Assembly (NCBI GenBank): GCA_002010665.1
Contig: MTON01000030.1
Span: 82,651 to 123,038, forward strand
DNA from: Candidatus Aminicenantes bacterium JdFR-78
GTDB taxonomy: Bacteria > Acidobacteriota > Aminicenantia > JdFR-78
Length of the DNA: 40,388 nucleotides
Direction: 5' to 3'
Part shown: positions 33,913-40,388 of the stretch, one piece after another
Position numbering within the stretch: position 1 is the stretch's first letter
Layout: each line of letters starts with the position of its first letter
Program-made: the position numbers and the translations under genes
Notes under the pieces: model-generated
What the model saw: the letters and a program-made list of their open reading frames with translations, nothing else
What the model was told of the DNA's origin: nothing
Database searches by the model: none

Positions 33913-35243
33913 GAAAAATTCTTGTAATTGATGACGACCCTCTTATCAGGAAAACTTTTATATCTCATCTCTCGAAAGAAGGCAACGAGGTAATAGTAGC
34001 AGCTGATGGAACCGAAGGAATAGAATTATTCAAAGAATCCAATCCTGATTTAACTATCCTTGATGTTAGATTACCTGATATTAATGGACTGGAAGTTTTA
34101 ACTGAAATTAAAAACTTAAATAAAAAAGCTTATGTGATTGTTATGACAGCTTATGATGATATGAAAACAACTGTGGAGGCTATTAAATTAGGCGCCTTTG
34201 AATATATTGCAAAACCTATTGATTATATTGAATTATCCCTGGCTATAAAGAAAGTCTTTAAAGTTAAAGAACTTGAAGAAAAACTAAATTATATTGTAGA
34301 GGAACAGGAAAGAGATTATACAATTAACAATATTATCGGAAAATCTCCGAAAATGCGGGAAGTTTTTAAATTAATAGGAATGGTTGCCAATACTCGCACA
34401 AATGTGCTTATTCAGGGTGAAAGCGGAACAGGGAAAGAACTTGTAGCAAGAGCAATACATTATAGTAGTCCTTATAAAAATGAACCCTTCATAACAATAA
34501 ACTGTTCTGCTCTTCCTGACACCCTTTTAGAAAGTGAACTTTTTGGTCATGTGAAAGGAGCTTTTACAGATGCTGTTACAGAAACAAAAGGAAAGTTTGA
34601 AATAGCGGGTAAAGGAACTTTATTCCTTGATGAGATAGGTGATATATCCCCAAATCTTCAATCAAAATTATTAAGGGTAATTGAGACCAGGGATTTCATG
34701 AAAGTAGGAGGAGATAAGATTCTCAAAACAGAGGCAAGAATTATAGCAGCTACTAACAAAAATCTTAAAGAACTTGTCGAGCAGGGTAAATTCCGAGAGG
34801 ATTTATATTATAGATTAAAAGTTGTTGAAATAAATCTGCCTCCATTGAGGGAAAGAAAAGAGGACATCCCAGAATTAGTCGCATATTTGCTTGAAAAAAT
34901 CAATCGTCAACTACACAAAAATGTGAGAATAGTTCCTCCTCATGTAATGGAAAAACTGATTAATTATCCATGGAAAGGAAACGTTAGAGAACTGGAAAAT
35001 GCTTTAACCAGAGCAGTTGTTTTATCTAAAAGCGATGTTTTGCTTGAAGAAAATTTACCTTTAGAGCCTTCTCCTCAGCCTCCTTTTAAGCAAGAATTAT
35101 TACCATTAAAAGAAGTTGAGAAGGATTACATTCAATATGTCCTCAAAAAAGTAGGCGGGAATAAAAGTAAAGCATGTAGAATTTTAAAAATAACACGGCC
35201 TACCCTTGATAGAAAAATCAAGGAATATGATATAAAAGTGTAA
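33909..35243 (+). CDS. NtrC-family sigma-54-dependent response regulator
   Basis: A 444-residue activator with three domains. The receiver has D8-D10, phospho-acceptor D52 in LDVRLPD, T80 and K102. The AAA+ domain has Walker A GESGTGKE (170-177), the sigma-54 contact loop at 217-222, Walker B LFLDEIGD and the arginine finger region FREDLYYRL. The C-terminal Fis-type HTH (about 405-440) has GGNKSKACRILKITRPTL. The contact loop is GAFTDA rather than GAFTGA. It forms ATP-powered rings that open sigma-54 promoters, of which three are in this window, one 96 bases downstream of its stop. It is encoded with its kinase. Confidence 0.94.
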   Translation: MRKILVIDDDPLIRKTFISHLSKEGNEVIVAADGTEGIELFKESNPDLTILDVRLPDINGLEVLTEIKNLNKKAYVIVMTAYDDMKTTVEAIKLGAFEYIAKPIDYIELSLAIKKVFKVKELEEKLNYIVEEQERDYTINNIIGKSPKMREVFKLIGMVANTRTNVLIQGESGTGKELVARAIHYSSPYKNEPFITINCSALPDTLLESELFGHVKGAFTDAVTETKGKFEIAGKGTLFLDEIGDISPNLQSKLLRVIETRDFMKVGGDKILKTEARIIAATNKNLKELVEQGKFREDLYYRLKVVEINLPPLRERKEDIPELVAYLLEKINRQLHKNVRIVPPHVMEKLINYPWKGNVRELENALTRAVVLSKSDVLLEENLPLEPSPQPPFKQELLPLKEVEKDYIQYVLKKVGGNKSKACRILKITRPTLDRKIKEYDIKV

Positions 35244-35274
35244 AATAATTTAAATCCAGTTGTAAATAATTAAA
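35239..35274 (+). promoter_or_regulatory. Direct repeats upstream of the receiver/Fis sigma-54 promoter
   Basis: TGTAAAATAATTTAAA (35239-35254) and TGTAAATAATTAAA (35261-35274) are near-identical and start 22 bases apart, about two helical turns. They lie about 91 to 126 bases before the predicted start of the sigma-54 transcript. They are AT-rich, so chance similarity is possible. The first copy overlaps the activator gene's stop codon. Confidence 0.35.
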
Positions 35275-35338
35275 CACCCTATTAAAATTCAAAAAAGCTT
35301 AACTATTTGAAATTAAATAAAATAACAAATTTAAAATT

Positions 35339-35354
35339 TGGCATGGAATATGCA
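35339..35354 (+). promoter_or_regulatory. Sigma-54 promoter of the receiver/Fis-like pair
   Basis: TGGCATGGAATATGCA has GG and GC at exact -24/-12 spacing; the -12 box is ATGCA instead of TTGCA. The expected start near 35365 decides the start codon of the receiver: ATG 35364 would be outside the message, while ATG 35376 lies behind GAGGAG. Confidence 0.75.
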
Positions 35355-35375
35355 TATAACTAAATGAGGAGAAGT

Positions 35376-35732
35376 ATGGAAAGAAAAATAGTTATAATAG
35401 AGGACGATAGAACAATACAGAAAACTTTATCCTTGATATTAAAGGATAAATATAAAATTGCTGTTTATTCAACAGGAGAGGAAGCCTTAGAGGAAATAGA
35501 CAATGATCCAATAGACTTGATAATAACAGATTATAAATTACCTGGAATCAATGGATTGGAAATAATAGAAAAATTGAGAAAACAAGGTTTTAGAGGAAAA
35601 ACAATTCTTGTTTCCGCTTATCCAGATTTAATTAATGTTAAAGATATTGAAAAATTTGGTGTAGATTATCTGTTTGTTAAGCCCCTTGATTTGAATAAAT
35701 TAATAATGTCAATAAGACACCTTTTATCATGA
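35376..35732 (+). CDS. Single-domain response regulator (receiver only)
   Basis: A 118-residue receiver domain without an output domain. E9, D10 and D11 form the acidic pocket, D52 (TDYKLPG) is the phosphate acceptor, S80 replaces the usual Thr, and K102 (VKPLDL) is present. It is the first gene behind a sigma-54 promoter and 10 bases before a small Fis-like gene. It may be phosphorylated by the kinase encoded just upstream, and may act on the Fis-like protein as a split response regulator or as a phosphate sink. The partner is inferred from position. Confidence 0.88.
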   Translation: MERKIVIIEDDRTIQKTLSLILKDKYKIAVYSTGEEALEEIDNDPIDLIITDYKLPGINGLEIIEKLRKQGFRGKTILVSAYPDLINVKDIEKFGVDYLFVKPLDLNKLIMSIRHLLS

Positions 35733-35742
35733 AGGGGAATAA

Positions 35743-36051
35743 ATGAATAAAATTTTTCCATCTGGCGAAAATTTAGAAATCGAAAGAGACGGATTCTTGT
35801 TTAAAAAATTGCAAAAGGAAAGAGAAAAATTAATAAAAACTTATATAAAAATATGTGTTGAAAAAGAACCAGTCCCCTTAAAGCTGTTTATAGATGAGAT
35901 AGAAAAAGAACTTTTAACTCAAATCTTAAAATTAGCTCAGGGTAATCAAAGATTAGCTTCTTCCTTGTTAAAAATGAAACCCAATACTTTCAATGTAAAA
36001 ATTAAAAAATACAATATCGATAGTTTAAAGTTCAAACTTCCAGATTTTTAA
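35743..36051 (+). CDS. Small Fis-type DNA-binding protein (HTH_8)
   Basis: A 102-residue protein. The N-terminal half is a charged helical region ([17 protein letters not shown]) and the C-terminal half a Fis-type HTH like the end of NtrC activators ([40 protein letters not shown]). It looks like a free activator DNA-binding domain lacking the AAA+ part. AAGGGG lies five bases before the ATG. It is co-transcribed with the receiver from the sigma-54 promoter. It may bind enhancer sites and dampen or tune the activator. Its end overlaps the convergent YHS protein gene by four bases. Confidence 0.8.
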   Translation: MNKIFPSGENLEIERDGFLFKKLQKEREKLIKTYIKICVEKEPVPLKLFIDEIEKELLTQILKLAQGNQRLASSLLKMKPNTFNVKIKKYNIDSLKFKLPDF

Positions 36052-36215
36052 TCTTCTTCATATTCCGTCTCTTCGGTTAAATATTTTTCTGGATTTTCAT
36101 CAAATGCTTTCTTGCACCCAGGAGCGCAGAAATAATAAGTTTTCCCCTTATACTCACTTTTATATTCTGCAGTTTTTTCATCCACTTCCATTTTGCATAC
36201 TGGATCTTTTGCCAT
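36048..36215 (-). CDS. YHS-domain mini-protein (55 residues)
   Basis: A gene of 55 codons with an excellent AAAGGAGGTGAACAAG site before the ATG at 36215. The whole protein is a YHS domain: [18 protein letters not shown], then [15 protein letters not shown] and ENPEKYL. The cysteines C7 and the CAPGC pair are the likely metal ligands. The C-terminal part of the CopB-type ATPase encoded upstream carries the same domain. YHS domains occur with copper ATPases and may act as metal-binding carriers. It lies last in the copper cluster on this strand. The domain is clear; the role is inferred. Confidence 0.88.
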   Translation of the reverse strand: MAKDPVCKMEVDEKTAEYKSEYKGKTYYFCAPGCKKAFDENPEKYLTEETEYEED

Positions 36216-36241
36216 CTTGTTCACCTCCTTTCATTCTTGAT

Positions 36242-36335
36242 CGTAAGGAGTGAAGAGTAAAAAGTAATGAGTCAAAAGTTATAATCATTCTACTTTTTTT
36301 GCTCCTCACCCTTAACTCTTTACTCTTCACTTTTT
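36242..36335. repeat. Inverted arrays of degenerate AGTNAAR heptamers
   Basis: On the plus strand 36249-36276 reads in steps of seven: AGTGAAG, AGTAAAA, AGTAATG, AGTCAAA, with a looser unit before (CGTAAGG) and after. On the minus strand the stretch 36331-36297 reads AGTGAAG, AGTAAAG, AGTTAAG, GGTGAGG, AGCAAAA. The two arrays can pair over 13 perfect bases (AGTGAAGAGTAAA with its complement) across a long loop. The second overlaps the end of copA. Such heptamer stretches occur between genes in various bacteria; here they separate copA from the YHS gene and may act as a weak processing or stop signal. Confidence 0.6.
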
Positions 36336-38750
36336 AATTGGTGGTATATATTTTTTCAACATTAGAGACAGAGTCACCACTGTTACTGAGCTCATAGCCA
36401 TTGCAAGTCCTGCAAGTTCTGGTCTAAATGTAATATGAAAAAAGGGATACAATACCCCGGCTGCAACAGGAATAAGTGCTGTATTATAGGCAAATGCCCA
36501 GAACAGATTCTGTTTAATTCTTTTCATCACTTTCTTACTCAATTGCACTGCTGCAACAACATCCAAAAGATTATCTTTCATTAGAACGATATCACCGCTT
36601 TCTATTGCCACATCTGTTCCACTGCCAATAGCAATTCCTACATCTGCCTGAACCAAAGCAGGAGCATCATTAATACCATCTCCCACAAAAGCAATTATCT
36701 CACCTTCATTCTGAAGATTTTTAACTGCCTTAGCTTTTTCCTGAGGTAATACCTCAGCAAGCACTTTGTTAATACCGATTTGTTTTGCTATTGCCTTAGC
36801 AGTTCTTGCATTATCTCCTGTTATCATACCAACATCAATTTTCATATTTTTTATAGCTTCCACTGCTTTTTTTGCTGTTTCCTTTAAAGTATCTGCAACA
36901 CCAAAGATACCAATCAATTTATTTTCCATAGCAACAAGTATTACTGTCTTCCCCTGATTCTCAAGAAAAGATATTCTCTCTTCAATTTCCTGAGAATAAG
37001 AAATACCTTTTTCCTGAAGCAATTTTCTATTTCCTATTAAAACTTCCTTTCCATTAATTACTGCTATTACTCCTTTTCCACCAAATGTATTAAATTTTGT
37101 AACTCTTTCTAATTTAATATCAAATTCCTGAGCTTTTTTAACAATTGCTTCTGCAAGGGGATGCTGAGAATTCTTCTCAATACTTGCTGTTAATTTAAGA
37201 AGTTCATTTTTATCAACATTTATTCCTATTATATCTGTTACCTCAGGCTTTCCTTTAGTAAGCGTGCCTGTCTTATCAAAAATGATGGTTGATAATTTAG
37301 GAGATATTTCAAGAGCTTCTCCATTTTTAATAAGAATACCAAATTCTGCACCTCTTCCAATCCCTACAGTGACTGCTGTAGGGGTTGCAAGTCCAAGGGC
37401 ACAGGGACATGCAATAACAAGAACAGAAATAAGAGAATTTAAAGCAAAAAGAAGTGTATCACTAAAAATAAAATACCATGAAATAAAAGAGATTATTGCA
37501 ATTGCTAAAACTGCTGGAATGAAATAACTTACAGCTTTATCCGCAATTCTTTGCAAAGGAGGCTTTGAGGCTTGTGCTTCTTCTACTAATTTTATTATTT
37601 GAGCTAATACAGTATCTTTCCCAACTTTGGTAGCTTTGAACTTTATAATGCCATTTTTATTTAAAGTTCCTCCTATAACTGTTTTCCCTTTTTCTTTAAA
37701 AACTGGAATCGACTCCCCTGTTATCATAGATTCATCAACAAAACTTTCACCTTCAATAACCTCTCCATCAACTGGAATTTTCTCTCCGGGTTTAACAATA
37801 ACCAGGTCATTAATTCTCACATCCTCTATGGGTATCTCTATTTCCTTATTGTCACGAATAACAAGAGCTGTTTTTGGTTGCAAGCCAATTAATTTCTTAA
37901 TCGCTTCTGAAGTCTTACCCTTTGCCCTTGCTTCAAGATAGCGTCCTAATGTTAAAAATGATGCCAAAAGAACTGCTGTATCATAAAATAAAAATTCTGT
38001 AGAAAATACAAATCCAAATGTTGCAAAAACACTCGTAAAATAAGCGACTCCAATTCCCATTGAATACATAACATCCATATTCAAATTTTTATTTCTGAGA
38101 GCTCTATAACCTGCTTTAAATATTGGATAACTAATGAAGAAAAATACAGGGGTTGAAATTATAAGCATAAAATAAGGTAAAGAAAATGGAAATTTTATTG
38201 GGAGATATCCAAGTGCTAGAAGAAAACCACCTACAGCGAGTCCAATAATAAATCTTTTCTGTTTTTCTTTTAATTCTTTCTCTCTTAATATTTTTTCAGC
38301 ATCTTCCTCCTTTTCTCCTTCAATACCAAGATATTGGTATCCTGTATCCTCGATCGCCTTTCTCATATCAGCTATGGTTATCATTCGAGGATTAAATATT
38401 ACATGTGCCTTTTCTGTTCCAAGATTCACATTCACATGAAGGACTCCATCAAGATTTTTCAATGCATTTTCAATAGACCTAACACACATAGCGCATGTCA
38501 TTCCACCGATCTTAAGGATAACCTCTTCATTTATTACTTTATATCCTGAATCTCTTATTGCTTTCTCTATTTCAATCAATCCAATCTCTGAAGAATCATA
38601 TTCAACTACAGCAGTTTCCTTTCCAAGATTCACCTCGGCTTTTCTTACTCCCTTGAGATTAAGCAGAGATTTTTCAATTGTTCTTACACATGAAGCACAA
38701 GTCATTCCAGAAATTTTTAATTCAACTTTTTTCTTTTGCCCCTTAATCAT
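36327..38750 (-). CDS. copA: Copper-exporting P-type ATPase CopA (P1B-1)
   Basis: An 807-residue heavy-metal ATPase that exports Cu(I) across the inner membrane. Two N-terminal metal-binding HMA domains have GMTCASC (C18, C21) and GMTCAMC (C86, C89). Next come TGES (344-347), the membrane CPC site (448-450), the phosphorylated D492 in DKTGTLTKG and the hinge GDGINDAPAL. Eight transmembrane helices are expected. Two HMA domains and CPC place it in the P1B-1 group. It lies nine bases behind the CopB-type gene and is probably co-transcribed. The stop codon is within a heptamer repeat. Confidence 0.95.
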   Translation of the reverse strand: MIKGQKKKVELKISGMTCASCVRTIEKSLLNLKGVRKAEVNLGKETAVVEYDSSEIGLIEIEKAIRDSGYKVINEEVILKIGGMTCAMCVRSIENALKNLDGVLHVNVNLGTEKAHVIFNPRMITIADMRKAIEDTGYQYLGIEGEKEEDAEKILREKELKEKQKRFIIGLAVGGFLLALGYLPIKFPFSLPYFMLIISTPVFFFISYPIFKAGYRALRNKNLNMDVMYSMGIGVAYFTSVFATFGFVFSTEFLFYDTAVLLASFLTLGRYLEARAKGKTSEAIKKLIGLQPKTALVIRDNKEIEIPIEDVRINDLVIVKPGEKIPVDGEVIEGESFVDESMITGESIPVFKEKGKTVIGGTLNKNGIIKFKATKVGKDTVLAQIIKLVEEAQASKPPLQRIADKAVSYFIPAVLAIAIISFISWYFIFSDTLLFALNSLISVLVIACPCALGLATPTAVTVGIGRGAEFGILIKNGEALEISPKLSTIIFDKTGTLTKGKPEVTDIIGINVDKNELLKLTASIEKNSQHPLAEAIVKKAQEFDIKLERVTKFNTFGGKGVIAVINGKEVLIGNRKLLQEKGISYSQEIEERISFLENQGKTVILVAMENKLIGIFGVADTLKETAKKAVEAIKNMKIDVGMITGDNARTAKAIAKQIGINKVLAEVLPQEKAKAVKNLQNEGEIIAFVGDGINDAPALVQADVGIAIGSGTDVAIESGDIVLMKDNLLDVVAAVQLSKKVMKRIKQNLFWAFAYNTALIPVAAGVLYPFFHITFRPELAGLAMAMSSVTVVTLSLMLKKYIPPIKK

Positions 38751-38759
38751 TTTTATTTA

Positions 38760-40388
38760 TCAATGATGGTGTTCTAATTTTTCTTCAATTGGCTGTTTAA
38801 TTTTTTCTAAATATTTTTTAGGATTTTTCTTAAATTCTTTTTCGCATTTTTCAGAACAGAAATATATTATATTACCATTGTGCTCGAATTTACTATAAGC
38901 TTTTTCTGGATCTACTTCCATACCGCATACCAGATCCACAATAATGTGTCTTTTCTCTTTAATCTCAATTTCCTTTGGTTCATATTTTCTTAAAGTTTGA
39001 GTGTTTATAGCTACAATAACAGTGCTTATTGACATAAGTAATGCCCCAATCGCTGGATTAATTATCACCCCGATATTAGATAAAACTCCTGCTGCTAAAG
39101 GAATGGCAACGATATTATAGCCCGCTGCCCACCACAAATTCTGAATCATTTTAGAGTAGGTCTTTTTTGAAAATCCAACAACTTTTGTTACATCCCTCGG
39201 ATCATTTTTAACAAGTATAAGATCAGCACTTTCGATAGCAACATCTGTTCCAGCTCCAATAGCAATGCCAACATCTGCTGTCACTAAAGCTGGAGCATCA
39301 TTAATCCCATCACCAACCATTGCTACTTTATAACCCTTTTGCTTTAACAATTCGATTTTCTCAGCTTTTTTATCTGGAAGAACATGAGCAAAATAGTCAT
39401 CAATTTCAAGCTCCTCTGCAACCCATCTTGCAACTTCCTCTGCATCTCCTGTTAGCATGAAAACTTTCATGCCTAATTTCTTTAAATCTCTCACAGCTTC
39501 ACGGGATTCTTTTCTAATACGGTCAGAAAGAGCAAAAGCTCCGAGAAGCTTTCCTTCGGAAATTGTAAAAACAACTGTTTTCCCTTGCTTTTGTAATTTT
39601 TCTATTTCTTCATTATTCAGATTTATTTTCAGTTCTTTAAGTAGATTTGGGCTCCCAACATAAACTTCTCTTCCATTTACCTTTCCATATGCACCTCTGC
39701 CAGGAAGAGCTTTGAATTCTTTAGCCTCAGGAATGTTTATTCCCTTTTCTTTGGCATATTCGACAATTGCTTTTGCTATTATATGCTCTGAATTCAGTTC
39801 AATTGCAGAAGTGAGTTCTAATAATTCTTTTTCAGGAATAAATGAGACAACATCAGAAACACCGAATTTTCCTTCTGTTAATGTTCCTGTTTTATCGAAA
39901 ACCACAGCGTTAATATCTTTAACGCTTTCGAATGCCATTCTATCTCTTATTAAAATTCCCCCTTTAGCAGTAATGGATGTGGAAAGGGCAACAACCAGAG
40001 GAATTGCAAGACCAAGAGCATGAGGACAAGCAATTACAAGCACAGTGACAGATCTCTCGAGAGCAAAATCTGGATTGCGAAGAAAAAACCATACAGCATA
40101 TGTAATGATTCCCACAACAAAAGCAACATAGAAAAGAAGTGCTGCAGCTCTATTAGCTAAATCCTGGGTTTTCGATTTGCTTTCCTGGGCTTCTCTTACA
40201 AGTTTAATAACCTGTGCTAAATAAGTTTCTTCTCCTGTTTTCTCGATTTTTATTTTCAGGATACCTTCACCATTAATTGAACCTCCTATGACTCTATCTT
40301 CTGTTTTCTTATGGATGGGCTTTGACTCACCTGTCAAGAGAGCTTCATTAACATATGATTCTCCTTCTTCCACTATCCCATCGGCAGG
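38760..40388 (-). CDS. copB: CopB-type P1B-3 ATPase with C-terminal YHS domain (partial)
   Basis: Only the C-terminal 542 residues are inside the window; the reading frame continues past the right edge (PADGIVEEGESYVNEALLTG). The membrane metal site is CPH (VIACPHALGLAIP), typical of P1B-3 Cu/Ag pumps, followed by DKTGTLTEG and GDGINDAPAL. The last 60 residues form a YHS domain (DLVCGMEVDPEKAYSKFEHN, FCSEKCEKEFKKNPKKYL) and end in three histidines. Together with CopA and the YHS mini-protein it makes a copper- or silver-resistance cluster. The start and any N-terminal histidine-rich region are off the edge. Confidence 0.93.
   Translation of the reverse strand, partial: PADGIVEEGESYVNEALLTGESKPIHKKTEDRVIGGSINGEGILKIKIEKTGEETYLAQVIKLVREAQESKSKTQDLANRAAALLFYVAFVVGIITYAVWFFLRNPDFALERSVTVLVIACPHALGLAIPLVVALSTSITAKGGILIRDRMAFESVKDINAVVFDKTGTLTEGKFGVSDVVSFIPEKELLELTSAIELNSEHIIAKAIVEYAKEKGINIPEAKEFKALPGRGAYGKVNGREVYVGSPNLLKELKINLNNEEIEKLQKQGKTVVFTISEGKLLGAFALSDRIRKESREAVRDLKKLGMKVFMLTGDAEEVARWVAEELEIDDYFAHVLPDKKAEKIELLKQKGYKVAMVGDGINDAPALVTADVGIAIGAGTDVAIESADLILVKNDPRDVTKVVGFSKKTYSKMIQNLWWAAGYNIVAIPLAAGVLSNIGVIINPAIGALLMSISTVIVAINTQTLRKYEPKEIEIKEKRHIIVDLVCGMEVDPEKAYSKFEHNGNIIYFCSEKCEKEFKKNPKKYLEKIKQPIEEKLEHHH

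Noticed and set aside
33330-33968. Long minus-strand open frame of 212 codons
   Set aside because: It is antisense to the histidine kinase, whose H, N and G boxes are unmistakable; no family resemblance or ribosome-binding site.
36242-36335. CRISPR array or integron-like repeat
   Set aside because: The units are seven-base and degenerate without spacers; no cas genes or repeats of CRISPR size in the window.
38760-40373. CopB gene starting at the GTG codon at 40373
   Set aside because: The frame is open to the right edge and encodes the conserved PADG...TGE region upstream, so the gene is truncated by the window, not begun there.

Overview
The window is AT-rich (by eye about one third G+C) bacterial DNA with densely packed genes and mostly short intergenic gaps. 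An outer membrane is implied by a heptosyltransferase-type enzyme, a predicted C-terminal beta-barrel protein and many exported proteins. Two sets of genes have an archaeal flavour: a DRG-type GTPase with a TGS domain, and a KaiC-like ATPase next to a 'near-KaiC' helix-turn-helix protein. The gene mix (paired M16 peptidases, OPT transporter with PqqD, S9 peptidase, sigma-54 control) fits an anaerobic peptide-using lineage such as Candidatus Aminicenantes or a relative. That placement is inference from gene content; no marker phylogeny was possible here.

Layout. 1-2.7 kb (minus): a small operon of an LsrF-type aldolase, a zinc dehydrogenase, RlmB and the start of an unidentified gene. 2.75-5.1 kb: an exported S9 peptidase behind a GspG-like membrane-anchored protein, then tRNA-Phe. 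5.3-7.4 kb (minus): glycosyltransferase, DUF2334 deacetylase-like protein and GNAT acetyltransferase, translationally coupled. 7.5-8.8 kb (plus): a DUF1573 protein and an unknown 108-residue protein behind a near-perfect sigma-54 promoter. 8.8-15.2 kb (minus): a seven-gene surface-sugar operon (RmlD-, RmlC- and epimerase-like proteins, dehydrogenase, GT2, GT9) ending in the DRG-type GTPase. 15.3-22.6 kb (plus): Ffh, exported M20 amidohydrolase, an exported M16 pair and RluB. 22.6-25 kb (minus): the KaiC-like ATPase, Clp-fold membrane protease and HTH module. 25-30.8 kb (minus): a 932-residue metallopeptidase/propeller/barrel protein, PqqD-like protein, OPT transporter and a small coiled-coil membrane protein. 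30.9-36.05 kb (plus): peptide-binding protein, histidine kinase and NtrC-type activator, followed by a sigma-54-driven receiver and Fis-like pair. 36.05-40.4 kb (minus): a copper cluster of YHS mini-protein, CopA and a CopB-type ATPase cut by the right edge.

How the genes fit together. Much of the window concerns peptides: S9, M20 and M16 peptidases, an outer-membrane metallopeptidase candidate, an OPT oligopeptide transporter and a family 5 solute-binding protein. The binding protein has no permease beside it and overlaps the kinase gene by 4 bases, so it may feed a ligand to the kinase, which would signal to the sigma-54 activator. Three sequences with exact -24/-12 sigma-54 spacing lie in the window, each with symmetric or repeated motifs upstream at enhancer-like distance. 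One drives the receiver/Fis pair next door, one drives the 108-residue unknown protein, and one points antisense into the pqqD-OPT operon. This candidate peptide-sensing sigma-54 circuit, and the KaiC/protease/HTH module, are the two most interesting systems here.
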